A stretch of 64,000 nucleotides of DNA, from positions 1-64,000 of the forward strand of contig NZ_QWLV01000002.1 of the NCBI RefSeq assembly GCF_003515075.1. Direction: 5' to 3'. The position numbers and the translations under genes are program-made. Of the stretch, positions 54,980-63,681 are shown one piece after another (position 1 is the first letter of the stretch; every line of letters begins with the position of its first letter). The DNA is from Sphingomonas gilva. Lineage in GTDB: Bacteria; Pseudomonadota; Alphaproteobacteria; Sphingomonadales; Sphingomonadaceae. The notes under the pieces are model-generated. The model was not told the DNA's origin. It did no database searches and saw nothing but the letters and a program-made list of their open reading frames with translations.

Positions 54980-55981
54980 GTGGCCACCAAGATCGCCTAT
55001 GTCGACGACGGCCTGCCCGGCATCACCCGCCGGAAGGCGGGCAAGGGTTGGGCCTATTTCGACGCCAAGGGCAAGCGCATCACCGATCGCGACGAGATCG
55101 ACCGGCTGAACGCGGTCGGAATGCCGCCGGCCTATCGGGACTGCTGGTTCTGCCCCTCCGCCGACGGACATATCCAGGCGACCGGTTATGACGACAAGGG
55201 CCGCAAGCAATATCGCTATCATCTCGAATTTCGCGCCCGGCAGGAAGCCGCCAAATACGACCTGTGCGCCGATTTCGGGCGTGCGCTGCCGCTGCTGCGC
55301 GCGCGGGTGGAAAGCGATCTCAGGCGCAGACGGCTCGGCCGCGATCAGGCGATCGCATCGGTGGTGCGGCTGCTCGATCTGGGGCGCGTGCGCGTGGGCA
55401 ACGAAGGCTATGCGAAGGAGAACAAGAGCTTCGGGGCGACGACGCTGCGCAAGCGCCATGCCGATGTTCGCGGCAAGACGCTCAGCCTCGAATATCGCGC
55501 CAAATCCGGCAAGCTGCGCGTGATGAAAGTCACCGACGGCACTCTCACCCGCTTCGTCAAGCAGATGCAGGACCTGCCCGGCCAGCAGCTGTTCAAATGG
55601 ACCGACGAGGACGGCGCGTGCCATGTCGTCACCTCGACGATCGTCAACGACTATATCCGCGAGGCCATGGGCGAGGATTTCACCGCCAAGCATTTCCGCA
55701 CTTGGGGCGCAAGCGTGCTCGCCTTCGAAGCGCTGGCGGAAGCGAAGGAGCCGCTCAGCCTCGCGGCGATGCTCGATCCGGTGATCCAGGCGCTGGGCAA
55801 TACGCCGGCCATCGCGCGCAAATCCTATGTCCATCCCCGCTTGATCGACCTGACCAAGACGGGCCAGAAGGCGTTCCGCGAGGGGCTGAAGCTGCCCCGC
55901 GCGACCCGCTATCTATCCCGCCACGAGCGCGGGCTGATCGAGCTGCTCGACAGTCCCGCGCCCCGCGCCAAGGCCGCCTAA
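54980..55981 (+). CDS. topIB: DNA topoisomerase IB, bacterial type
   Basis: 333 aa. Starts at GTG behind AAAAGGAGCAGCG. Bacterial topoisomerase IB of the poxvirus size class: DDGLPGITRRKAGKGWAYFD and PPAYRDCWFCPSADGHIQATGYDDKGRKQYRYH, then the catalytic core with LGRVRVGNEGYAKENKSFGATTLRKRH (Arg-Lys), HFRTWGASV (Arg) and the nucleophile Tyr in ARKSYVHPRLID. Full length. It relaxes supercoils without ATP. It is followed 10 bp later by mscS. Confidence 0.95.
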   Translation: MATKIAYVDDGLPGITRRKAGKGWAYFDAKGKRITDRDEIDRLNAVGMPPAYRDCWFCPSADGHIQATGYDDKGRKQYRYHLEFRARQEAAKYDLCADFGRALPLLRARVESDLRRRRLGRDQAIASVVRLLDLGRVRVGNEGYAKENKSFGATTLRKRHADVRGKTLSLEYRAKSGKLRVMKVTDGTLTRFVKQMQDLPGQQLFKWTDEDGACHVVTSTIVNDYIREAMGEDFTAKHFRTWGASVLAFEALAEAKEPLSLAAMLDPVIQALGNTPAIARKSYVHPRLIDLTKTGQKAFREGLKLPRATRYLSRHERGLIELLDSPAPRAKAA

Positions 55982-55991
55982 CAGGAGACCC

Positions 55992-57173
55992 ATGAGCAAC
56001 ACCGCCGCCGCCAACACGAGCGCGACCGCGCGCCCGGACCTGGGACCGCAGCTGCAGGTTATGTGGAACGACAGCGCCATCTGGTTCCAGACGCACTGGC
56101 TGCAGATACTGATCGCGGTAGCGGTCGCGACCGGCATCGTCCTGCTGCTCTACTTCCTGCGCCGGATGGGCGTGAAGCTGTGCGAGCGCGATCCGCGCCA
56201 CACCGGCTGGCCGACGGTGTTCGGCCGCGCGATCAGCAAGACCGGAAGCTTCTTCATCATCATGGCGGCCGCCAGGCTCGTCTCCGGCTACGCCCAGCCG
56301 CCGGCGGTGGTGATGACGACGATCGAGTTCCTGTGGACCGTCGCCGCGGTGTTCCAGGCAGCGATTTGGGCGCGCGAGCTGATCCTGGGTTTCATCGAAC
56401 ATCGCACCGGGGCCGAAGGCTATCGCGGCGAGGCGCTGATCAACGCGATGGGCATCATCCGCCTGCTGGTGACGGTCGCGCTGTTCGCCATCGCGCTGAT
56501 CGTCGTGCTCGACAATCTCGGCGTCAACGTCACCGGCCTGGTGGCGGGCCTGGGCGTCGGCGGCATCGCCATCGGCCTCGCCGCGCAGGGCATCTTCGCC
56601 GATCTGTTCGCGGCGCTGTCGATCATCTTCGACAAGCCTTTCCGGCGCGGCGACAAGGTGACCTATGACCAAACGACCGGCGTTATCGAGGCCATCGGCC
56701 TAAAATCGACGCGCATCCGCGCCTTCACCGGCGAAGAGCGGATCATCTCCAACAAGCAGCTTCTGGACAAGGAAATCCAGAACATCACCAATCGTGACCA
56801 TATTCGCATCCAGCTCGTGATCGGCGTCGCCTATGAAACCCCGCCCGAAAAGCTGGAGGCGCTGCCCGACATGCTGACGGGCATTGTAGAAGCGGCGAAC
56901 GCGACCCTCGCACGTGCAAGCTTCGAGGCGTTCGGCGCGAGCTCGGTCGATTTCGCCCTGTGGTTCGACATCCCGGGCAACGATTGGCCCACCGCGCACA
57001 AGATTCGTGATGCGGTGATGATCGAGGTGCTCCGCCGTTTCGCCGCGGAGAAGATCAGCATCCCCTATCCGACGCAGACGACCTACACCGCCGCGCCGGA
57101 CGGAACGATCGTCATGCCCTATCCCGAGGTCCAGCCGGTGCGCCGCGTGGACAAGGGCGAAGACGAGGAATGA
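55992..57173 (+). CDS. Small-conductance mechanosensitive channel (MscS family)
   Basis: 393 aa. Two to three N-terminal spans, then the pore helix and beta domain: GVNVTGLVAGLGVGGIAIGLAAQGIFADLFAALSIIFDKPFRRGDKV at about residues 178-224 is the conserved TM3/Sm-like core. A C-terminal domain with RIQLVIGVAYETPPEKLEALPD follows. An osmotic release valve in the inner membrane. Confidence 0.94.
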   Translation: MSNTAAANTSATARPDLGPQLQVMWNDSAIWFQTHWLQILIAVAVATGIVLLLYFLRRMGVKLCERDPRHTGWPTVFGRAISKTGSFFIIMAAARLVSGYAQPPAVVMTTIEFLWTVAAVFQAAIWARELILGFIEHRTGAEGYRGEALINAMGIIRLLVTVALFAIALIVVLDNLGVNVTGLVAGLGVGGIAIGLAAQGIFADLFAALSIIFDKPFRRGDKVTYDQTTGVIEAIGLKSTRIRAFTGEERIISNKQLLDKEIQNITNRDHIRIQLVIGVAYETPPEKLEALPDMLTGIVEAANATLARASFEAFGASSVDFALWFDIPGNDWPTAHKIRDAVMIEVLRRFAAEKISIPYPTQTTYTAAPDGTIVMPYPEVQPVRRVDKGEDEE

Positions 57174-57185
57174 GGAGAGACTGCC

Positions 57186-57560
57186 ATGCTGAAGGACAAG
57201 TCATCATCCGCTATCGTCGGCGCAAGCGATCTTGAGCGCGCGCGCGATTTCTACGCCAACACGCTCGGCCTCGAACTTGCCGAGGACATGGACGGCGCGC
57301 TGACCTTCAGGACTGGCGATACCTGGCTGGTGGTCTACCAATCCGAGGGCTTCAAACCGAGCACCGCCAACGCCGTGGCGTGGGGCGGCGGCAAGGACGT
57401 CGAGACGATCGCGGACGACCTGCGTCGCAGGGGCGTGCGGCTGGAGGAGTATCCCGACATGGGCATGGAGGTCGACAACGGCGTCCACAAGGACGACGAT
57501 TTCCGCGCGATCTGGTTCAAGGACCCCGACGGCAACATCCTGCACGTCAACAGCATGTGA
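57186..57560 (+). CDS. VOC family protein
   Basis: 124 aa, a single VOC unit: SAIVGASDLERARDFYANTLGLELAEDM, DTWLVVYQS and the closing AIWFKDPDGNILHVNS. Glyoxalase or dioxygenase-like fold without known substrate. It is 12 bp behind mscS on the same strand. Confidence 0.85.
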   Translation: MLKDKSSSAIVGASDLERARDFYANTLGLELAEDMDGALTFRTGDTWLVVYQSEGFKPSTANAVAWGGGKDVETIADDLRRRGVRLEEYPDMGMEVDNGVHKDDDFRAIWFKDPDGNILHVNSM

Positions 57561-57561
57561 T

Positions 57562-57652
57562 CGTCGCCCCTGCGCAGGCAGGGGCCTCAGTCGGCATACG
57601 CGGCGGTCGATTCCTCATAACCCAGCGGCCCCTGCCTGCGCAGGGGCGACGG
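57562..57652. repeat. Family-A inverted repeat, copy 10
   Basis: Arms CGTCGCCCCTGCGCAGGCAG (57562-57586) and 57627-57652; centre begins CTCAGTCGGCATACGC. It exactly fills the space between the convergent VOC stop (57560) and the putA stop (57656). Confidence 0.9.
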
Positions 57653-57655
57653 TTG

Positions 57656-60600
57656 TTATATGCCGGCGACATCGTCCATGCTGAGCAGCGTGGCATTGCC
57701 GCCGGCGCTTGTGGTGTCGGTCGAGGTGACGCGTTCTGCGGCAAAGCGCGGCAGGTAGTTGGGGCCCCCAGCCTTGGGGCCGGTGCCCGACAATCCCTCT
57801 CCGCCGAACGGTTGCGATCCCACCACCGCGCCGATCATCGTGCGGTTGACGTAGATGTTCCCCGCCTCGCCCAGCGCCTCCATGATCTCGGCCGATCGGG
57901 CGATGCGGCTCTGCAGGCCCATGGTGAGACCGTAACCCTTGGCGTTGACCCGCTCGATCGTCTCGGCCAGCTCGCCCGCCTTCCATGTCGCGACGTGCAG
58001 CACGGGCCCGAACCATTCCTGGGTGAGATCGTCGATCGATTCGAGCCGGATCATCGTCGGCGGGACGAACAGGCCGTCGACGGGCACGTCGATGGTCTTG
58101 ATCCAGCGCGGCTTCATGCTCTCGCGATAGGTCATCAGCCGGTCATAGGCGGCCTGGTCGATCACCGGGCCGATATCGGTTTCGGGATTGCCCGGATCGC
58201 CGACGTTGAGCAGGTCCATCGCCCCGTCCAGCATCTCCATCGTGCGCTCGGCGACATCCTCCTGGATCAGCAGCAGGCGCAGCGCCGAGCAGCGCTGCCC
58301 GGCCGACTGAAAGGCGGATGCGACCACCGCGGCGGCGACCTGCTCGGGCAGCGCGGTCGAATCGACGATCATCGCGTTGATGCCGCCGGTCTCCGCGATC
58401 AGGGGAACGATCGGGCGGGCGTCGTCCTCCAGCAGCGACCGCGCGATGCGCCTGGCGGTGGCGGTGGAGCCGGTGAAGGCGACGCCGGCAATGCGCGGAT
58501 CGGCGACCAGCGCCGCACCCACCTCCGGCCCGCCGGGAGCGAGGATCAGCGCGTCCTCCGGCACGCCCGCGCGGTGCGCCAGGCGGACCGCGGCCGCGGC
58601 GATGCGCGGCGTCTGCGGCGCCGGCTTGGCGACGACGGTGTTGCCCGCGACCAGCGCGGCGACGGTCTGGCCGAGGAAGATCGCCAGCGGGAAGTTCCAC
58701 GGCGCCACCGTCGCCCATACGCCGCGCCCGCCATAGCGCAGCACGTTGCGCTCGCCGGTCGGTCCCGGCAGCTCCAGCGGCACGAACTTCAGCCGCGCTT
58801 GGGCGGCGTAATAGCGGCAGAAGTCGACCGCCTCACGTACCTCACCCAGCGCATCGGGGATGGTCTTGAAGGCTTCATGGACGCAGATCGCCATCAGCTC
58901 GGTGCGGTTCTCCTCGAGCAGGTCGGCGAGCCGTTCGAGGCAGGCGGCGCGCGCTTCGACGGGGGTTTGCGACCAGGCGGGAAAGGCGGTGTGGGCCCTT
59001 CCCACAACCTTCCCAACGCCGTCGGTGTCGAGCGAAGTCGAGACACCTTTCCCTGCGGTACGTCTCTCGGCTTCGCTCGAAGCGAACGGATGATTGCGAA
59101 TGTCGGCGGCGGTCTTATCCAGCACCGCCCGATCATACAGATCCAGCCCCTCGCTATTGGCCCGCTCCGGGCGGAATAGATCGATCGGCAGCGGAATGCT
59201 CGGATGCCGCGCCCCGCCGACCGCGACGATCTTCTCCACCGGATCGGCGAGAATCTCGGCATCGGTCAGCCGCTCGTCGGCAAGCTGATGGACGAAGCTC
59301 GAATTGGCGCCGTTTTCCAGCAACCGCCGGACGAGATAGGCGAGCAGGTCGCGGTGGCCGCCGACCGGCGCGTAGATGCGGCAGTGGTAGCCCTCTTCGC
59401 GCACCAGCCGTTCGTAAAGCCCCTCGCCCATGCCGTGGAGGCGCTGGAACTCGAAGTCGCGGCTGTCGCCGGCCCATTCGAGCACGGTCGCGACGGTCAG
59501 CGCGTTATGCGTCGCGAAAGCCGGGTAGATATGCGGCGCGGCGAGCATGTCCTTGGCGCATGCCAGATAGCTGACATCGGTCGCCGCCTTGCGGGTGAAC
59601 AGCGGATAATCGGCGAGGCCCTGCTCCTGCGTCTTCTTGATCTCGCTGTCCCAATAGGCGCCCTTGACCAGCCTGACCGCGAGCCGGCGACTGGTCGCCG
59701 CCGCCATCTCCTCCGCCCATTCGACCGTGCGGCGCGCGCGCTTGCCATAGGCCTGGACCGCCATGCCCAGCCCGTCCCAGTCCTGGAGATCGGGATGGCG
59801 CGCGAGCGCCTCGATGATCTCCAGGCTCATCACCAGCCGCTCGCTCTCCTCGGCGTCGATGGTGAAGCCGATGTCGAGCGCCGCGGCGCGGCGAGCGAGC
59901 GGCAACAGGATGTCGATCAGCTCGGGAATGCAGCGCCGCCACTGGGCGACCTCATAGCGCGGATGGAGCGCGGAAAGCTTGATCGAGACCGAATGGCCGG
60001 CATCCTTGACCTTCCCCACCGCCTCGATGGCGTCGAGATAGGCGTGGCCGTAATTCTCCGCATCGGGCCAAGTGCGCGCCGCCTCGCCCAGCATGTCGAA
60101 GCTGGCGGTGAAGCCCTTGTTCTCGCCCTTGCCCATGCGGCGGATGGCTTCGTCGATGGTGCGGCCCATGACGAAGACCTCCCCCATCATCTTCATCGCC
60201 GCGCCCACCGCCTGGCGGACGAACGGCTCGCCCGCGCGGCTGATCAGGCGGCGCAGCGCGCCCGCCTTCTGGGTCTCGCCGACCAGCGCGCGGCCCATCA
60301 CCAGCCCCCAGGTCGCCGAGTTGACCAGCGCCGAGTTGGACTTGCCGGCATGCGCGCGCCAATTGGCGTCACCCAGCTTGTCGGCGATCAGCGCGTCGGC
60401 GGTGTCGGGATCGGGCACGCGCAGGAAAGCTTCGGCCAAGCTCAGCAGCGCGACGCCTTCGGACGAGTTCAGCCGATATTCCTGGAGGAACTGGTTGACC
60501 CAGCCCGAACCTTGTGCCGCGCGCAGATCGGCGAGTAGGCCGAGCGCATGGCCCTCCACGCCGCGACGCTCGGCGGCATCGAGTCGGGCATGGGCGATCA

Positions 60601-60682
60601 GCGATTTTAGAACTTCGGGTTCGGCGGCGCGATGCAGTTTGCGCAGGCCTTCGCGGGCGGAGGACGTTACGTCGGCGGTCAT
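57656..60682 (-). CDS. putA: Bifunctional proline dehydrogenase / P5C dehydrogenase
   Basis: 1008 aa. The proline-dehydrogenase barrel covers about residues 80-490 (SIKLSALHPRYEVAQW, RLVKGAYWDSEIKKTQEQG, GHRDLLAYLVRRLLENGANSSFVHQL), and the NAD-dependent glutamate-semialdehyde dehydrogenase about 500-1008 (GVWATVAPWNFPLAIFLGQ, AFTGSTATARRI, Cys in SAGQRCSALRLL). It turns proline into glutamate. There is no N-terminal ribbon-helix-helix, so it does not self-repress. Residues about 531-553 are encoded by a repeat insertion in the linker. Diverges from maoC. Confidence 0.95.
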   Translation of the reverse strand: MTADVTSSAREGLRKLHRAAEPEVLKSLIAHARLDAAERRGVEGHALGLLADLRAAQGSGWVNQFLQEYRLNSSEGVALLSLAEAFLRVPDPDTADALIADKLGDANWRAHAGKSNSALVNSATWGLVMGRALVGETQKAGALRRLISRAGEPFVRQAVGAAMKMMGEVFVMGRTIDEAIRRMGKGENKGFTASFDMLGEAARTWPDAENYGHAYLDAIEAVGKVKDAGHSVSIKLSALHPRYEVAQWRRCIPELIDILLPLARRAAALDIGFTIDAEESERLVMSLEIIEALARHPDLQDWDGLGMAVQAYGKRARRTVEWAEEMAAATSRRLAVRLVKGAYWDSEIKKTQEQGLADYPLFTRKAATDVSYLACAKDMLAAPHIYPAFATHNALTVATVLEWAGDSRDFEFQRLHGMGEGLYERLVREEGYHCRIYAPVGGHRDLLAYLVRRLLENGANSSFVHQLADERLTDAEILADPVEKIVAVGGARHPSIPLPIDLFRPERANSEGLDLYDRAVLDKTAADIRNHPFASSEAERRTAGKGVSTSLDTDGVGKVVGRAHTAFPAWSQTPVEARAACLERLADLLEENRTELMAICVHEAFKTIPDALGEVREAVDFCRYYAAQARLKFVPLELPGPTGERNVLRYGGRGVWATVAPWNFPLAIFLGQTVAALVAGNTVVAKPAPQTPRIAAAAVRLAHRAGVPEDALILAPGGPEVGAALVADPRIAGVAFTGSTATARRIARSLLEDDARPIVPLIAETGGINAMIVDSTALPEQVAAAVVASAFQSAGQRCSALRLLLIQEDVAERTMEMLDGAMDLLNVGDPGNPETDIGPVIDQAAYDRLMTYRESMKPRWIKTIDVPVDGLFVPPTMIRLESIDDLTQEWFGPVLHVATWKAGELAETIERVNAKGYGLTMGLQSRIARSAEIMEALGEAGNIYVNRTMIGAVVGSQPFGGEGLSGTGPKAGGPNYLPRFAAERVTSTDTTSAGGNATLLSMDDVAGI
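59024..59090. repeat. In-frame repeat insertion within putA
   Basis: GGTGTC and GACACC (59024-59029, 59042-59047) flank the core TCGAGCGAAGTCGA; a second unit with TTCGCTCGAAGCGAACGG follows to about 59090. The style is that of intergenic repeats in this group, and it encodes ERRTAGKGVSTSLDTDG, unlike any PutA consensus, between the two enzyme domains. Confidence 0.7.
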
Positions 60683-60776
60683 TTTCGAGCATCCGGTGCG
60701 GTTACGCTTGCCGAGGCGGCAGGCATGGGCCAAAGAGATGCCGCTCCATTACGCAAAAGCATCGGGAGGGAAAGCT

Positions 60777-61235
60777 GTGGCCGAGACGATCGCCGTAACA
60801 GACATGCCGGGCCGCGTGGGCCAGGAGGCGGTGTCCGACTGGGTCGAGGTCAGCCAGGAGATGATCGACAAGTTCGCCGATGCGACCGGCGATCACCAGT
60901 TCATCCATGTGAATCCGCAGATGGCGGCGATGACGCCCTTCGGCGGCACCATCGCGCATGGTTTCCTGACGCTTTCTTTGATGCCGCTGCTTGCTTCGAA
61001 GACCGAGCAGCCGAAGATCGACGGCGTCAGGATGGGCGTCAACTATGGGGGCAACAAGGTTCGTTTCCTCACGCCCGTCCGCTCGGGCAAGCGTGTGCGC
61101 GGGCGGTTCAAGCTGCTCTCCTTCGAGGAGAAGCGCCCCGGCCAGTGGCAGCAGACCAACGAGTTCACCGTCGAGATCGAGGGCGAGGACAAGCCCGCGA
61201 TGATCGCCGAATGGATCAGCCAGATTTTCGTTTAA
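60777..61235 (+). CDS. MaoC-family (R)-hydratase/dehydratase
   Basis: 152 aa, hot-dog fold: FADATGDHQFIHVNPQMAAMTPFGGTIAHGFLTLSL carries the hydratase motif with Asp (GDHQFIH) and His (HGFLTL). These hydrate or dehydrate acyl-CoA. GTG start behind GGGAGGGAAAGCT is chosen; an ATG 38 bp upstream is in frame but has no such signal. It precedes a thiolase gene, fitting acyl-CoA metabolism. Confidence 0.88.
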   Translation: MAETIAVTDMPGRVGQEAVSDWVEVSQEMIDKFADATGDHQFIHVNPQMAAMTPFGGTIAHGFLTLSLMPLLASKTEQPKIDGVRMGVNYGGNKVRFLTPVRSGKRVRGRFKLLSFEEKRPGQWQQTNEFTVEIEGEDKPAMIAEWISQIFV

Positions 61236-61238
61236 TCA

Positions 61239-61346
61239 AAGCCCCTCCCCTTCAGGGGAGGGGTTGGGGTGGGGCATGTCATCGGGCGACGACCTCGGTG
61301 AGACACATTCCCCGCCCCCAACCCCTCCCCTGAAGGGGAGGGGCTT
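61239..61346. repeat. Family-C inverted repeat, copy 3, perfect 31-bp arms
   Basis: AAGCCCCTCCCCTTCAGGGG continues through GAGGGGTTGGGG (61239-61269) and is exactly complementary to 61316-61346. It spans the whole maoC-thiolase gap and would fold into one large hairpin in a shared mRNA. Confidence 0.9.
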
Positions 61347-61363
61347 AAAGAGGAGACCACCCC

Positions 61364-62542
61364 ATGCGCACCGCCGTCATCGTTTCCACCGCCCGCACGC
61401 CGATCGGCCGCGCCTATCGCGGGGCGTTCAACAACACCACCCCGCAGAAGCTGTCCGGCCACGCGATCGAACACGCGGTGAAGCGCGCCGGGATCGACGG
61501 CGCCGAAGTCGACGACGTGATCTGGGGCGCGGCGCTGCAGCAGGGCCACCAGGCGGGCAATATCGCGCGCCAGGCGGGACTTATGGCGGGGCTGCCGACC
61601 TCGGTCGCGGGCATGTCGGTCGACCGGCAATGTGCGAGCGGCTTGATGGCGATCGCAACCGCCGCCAAGCAGATTATCGTCGATGGCATGGATGTCGTCG
61701 TCGGCGGTGGGGTGGAGAGCATCTCGATGGTGCAGACCCCGCAGATGCGCGTCGGAATGGACAGCGAACTCGTCGCCAGGCACCCCGACATCTACATGCC
61801 GATGCTGCAGACCGCAGAGGTCGTCGCCACGCGCTACGGCATCGGCCGCGACGCGCAGGACGCCTATGGTCTCCAGTCGCAGCAGCGCACCGCCGCGGCG
61901 CAGGCCGCGGGCAAGTTCGACGACGAGATCGTCCCGCTCGCCAGCGTTATGAACGTCGTCAATAAGGAGACCAAGGAGGTCTCCACCAAGGAGGTGACGC
62001 TCGCCAAGGACGAGGGCAATCGCGCGGACACCACCGCCGAGGGGCTCGCTGCGCTGCAGCCGGTCGTCGGGCCGCAGGGTCACATCACCGCAGGCAACGC
62101 CAGCCAGCTTTCGGACGGCGCATCGGCGAGCGTGCTGATGGAAGCCTCGATCGCGGAGAAGAAGGGCCTGGCGCCACTCGGCCGCTATGTCGGCATGGCG
62201 GTCGCCGGCACCAAGCCCGACGAGATGGGCATCGGCCCGGTCTTCGCCGTGCCCAAGCTGCTCGAGAAGAACGGGCTTTCAGTGGGTGATATCGGCCTGT
62301 GGGAGCTGAACGAGGCCTTCGCGGTGCAGGTGATCTACTGCCGCGACAAGCTGGGCATTCCCGACGAGTTGCTCAACGTCAACGGCGGCGCGATCTCGAT
62401 CGGCCATCCCTATGGCATGTCGGGCGCACGCATGACCGGACACGCGCTGATCGAGGGCAAGCGCCGCGGCGCCCGATATGTCGTCGTCACCATGTGCGTC
62501 GGCGGCGGCATGGGCGCGGCGGGACTGTTCGAGGTATTGTGA
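61364..62542 (+). CDS. Acetyl-CoA acetyltransferase (thiolase)
   Basis: 392 aa. Nucleophile Cys90 in [16 protein letters not shown], His in [17 protein letters not shown] and C-terminal Cys in [12 protein letters not shown]. The group resembles acetoacetyl-CoA/branched degradative thiolases rather than beta-ketothiolase PhaA, but this is a judgement. It follows maoC on the same strand. AAAGAGGAGACC precedes the ATG. Confidence 0.92.
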   Translation: MRTAVIVSTARTPIGRAYRGAFNNTTPQKLSGHAIEHAVKRAGIDGAEVDDVIWGAALQQGHQAGNIARQAGLMAGLPTSVAGMSVDRQCASGLMAIATAAKQIIVDGMDVVVGGGVESISMVQTPQMRVGMDSELVARHPDIYMPMLQTAEVVATRYGIGRDAQDAYGLQSQQRTAAAQAAGKFDDEIVPLASVMNVVNKETKEVSTKEVTLAKDEGNRADTTAEGLAALQPVVGPQGHITAGNASQLSDGASASVLMEASIAEKKGLAPLGRYVGMAVAGTKPDEMGIGPVFAVPKLLEKNGLSVGDIGLWELNEAFAVQVIYCRDKLGIPDELLNVNGGAISIGHPYGMSGARMTGHALIEGKRRGARYVVVTMCVGGGMGAAGLFEVL

Positions 62543-62671
62543 TATCGAGCTCAGTTTCGCAATAATCAGACACTGATATCGCTACCAACGCACATATTGT
62601 GCGATCGTCTGCTTGACGCTATCAGTCGCGCCGACCGTGCCCGTAAAGGCAAGGCGGGGGAGAGAGACGCT

Positions 62672-63625
62672 ATGGGGGGCGACGCCTTGGGGCTCGTGGC
62701 CGATGTCGGTCGCGTATCGGTGCGGTTCGGGCTGACGGGCGGCGGCAAGGGGCTTGCCCCGCGCAACGTGCGCAGCTTCCACACGGGCGAGCATTCGACC
62801 TTCACCAGCGCGCTCGTCGCCTATCTGGCCGAACTGCGGCTGGAGGACACGCCGCTTCCCAGCGCGCTGGCGATCGCCGGCGCGGTGAATGGCGACGTCA
62901 TCAACCTGACCGGCAGCCGCTGGTACATCTCCCTGTCGGGGGTCGAGGCGGTGCTGCGCACCCGGCCCCGCGCGCTCAACGAATGCGCCGCCAAGGCGTT
63001 GGCGCTGACCGCGCTGCCCCAGTCCGCGATCTCCCCCCTGCCCGGCCCGGCGAGCAAGCCCGTCGCGGAGGGCGGCAACTATCTGGTGGTCAGCATGGGA
63101 ACCGGCCTGGGCGTCGCGGCGCTGATTTCCGAATCGGGTCGTTTCGTGCCGGTGGCGAGCGAGGCGGGGCACATGGCATTCTCCCCCCGCAGCGCAGACG
63201 AGGAGGCCCTTGCGCAGGCGATCGCGGCCAAGGGCCAGTCGGTCAGCGCCGAATCGCTGCTGAGCGCGGGCGGCCTCGTTGCCGCCTATGCGGCGCTCGG
63301 CGCCGGCAAGACAGTGGACAAAGCTGAGGAAGTGACCCGCCGCAATGCCGGCGACGAGACCGCCAGCCGCACGACGGCGATGTTCGTCGAGTATCTGGGC
63401 GCTTATGTCGGCGATCTCGCGCTCGCTTTCACCGCCTGGCAGGGCGTCTACCTCACCGGCCCGATCGCGCGCGCGCTTCAGGCGCAACTGGCCGCGCCCG
63501 CCTTCCGCCGGCGGCTGGAAGACAAGGGGGTTTTCCGCCGCCAGCTGGCGAGCGTGCCGGTCTCGGTCGTCTCCAGCAGCGATCTCGAGCTGATCGGCGC
63601 CGCCGCGGCGCTCAACCGGCGCTGA
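62672..63625 (+). CDS. Glucokinase-like protein with altered catalytic motifs
   Basis: 317 aa, the size and layout of Glk. The ATP loop DVGGTNAR of active enzymes is DVGRVSVR here, and the region of the catalytic Asp (NDFTA in E. coli Glk) reads NECAA, replacing Asp with Glu. Elsewhere the fold is kept: SMGTGLGVAALISESGRFVPVASEAGH and EDKGVFRRQL. GGGGGAGAGAGACGCT precedes the ATG. It may be a weak kinase or a regulatory non-enzyme. I do not call it glk for that reason. Confidence 0.8.
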   Translation: MGGDALGLVADVGRVSVRFGLTGGGKGLAPRNVRSFHTGEHSTFTSALVAYLAELRLEDTPLPSALAIAGAVNGDVINLTGSRWYISLSGVEAVLRTRPRALNECAAKALALTALPQSAISPLPGPASKPVAEGGNYLVVSMGTGLGVAALISESGRFVPVASEAGHMAFSPRSADEEALAQAIAAKGQSVSAESLLSAGGLVAAYAALGAGKTVDKAEEVTRRNAGDETASRTTAMFVEYLGAYVGDLALAFTAWQGVYLTGPIARALQAQLAAPAFRRRLEDKGVFRRQLASVPVSVVSSSDLELIGAAAALNRR

Positions 63626-63681
63626 TCGACGGAAACTCTCGCCGCGCCAGCCGTTCTCTCCGCAACCCCAGCAACGGAGAA

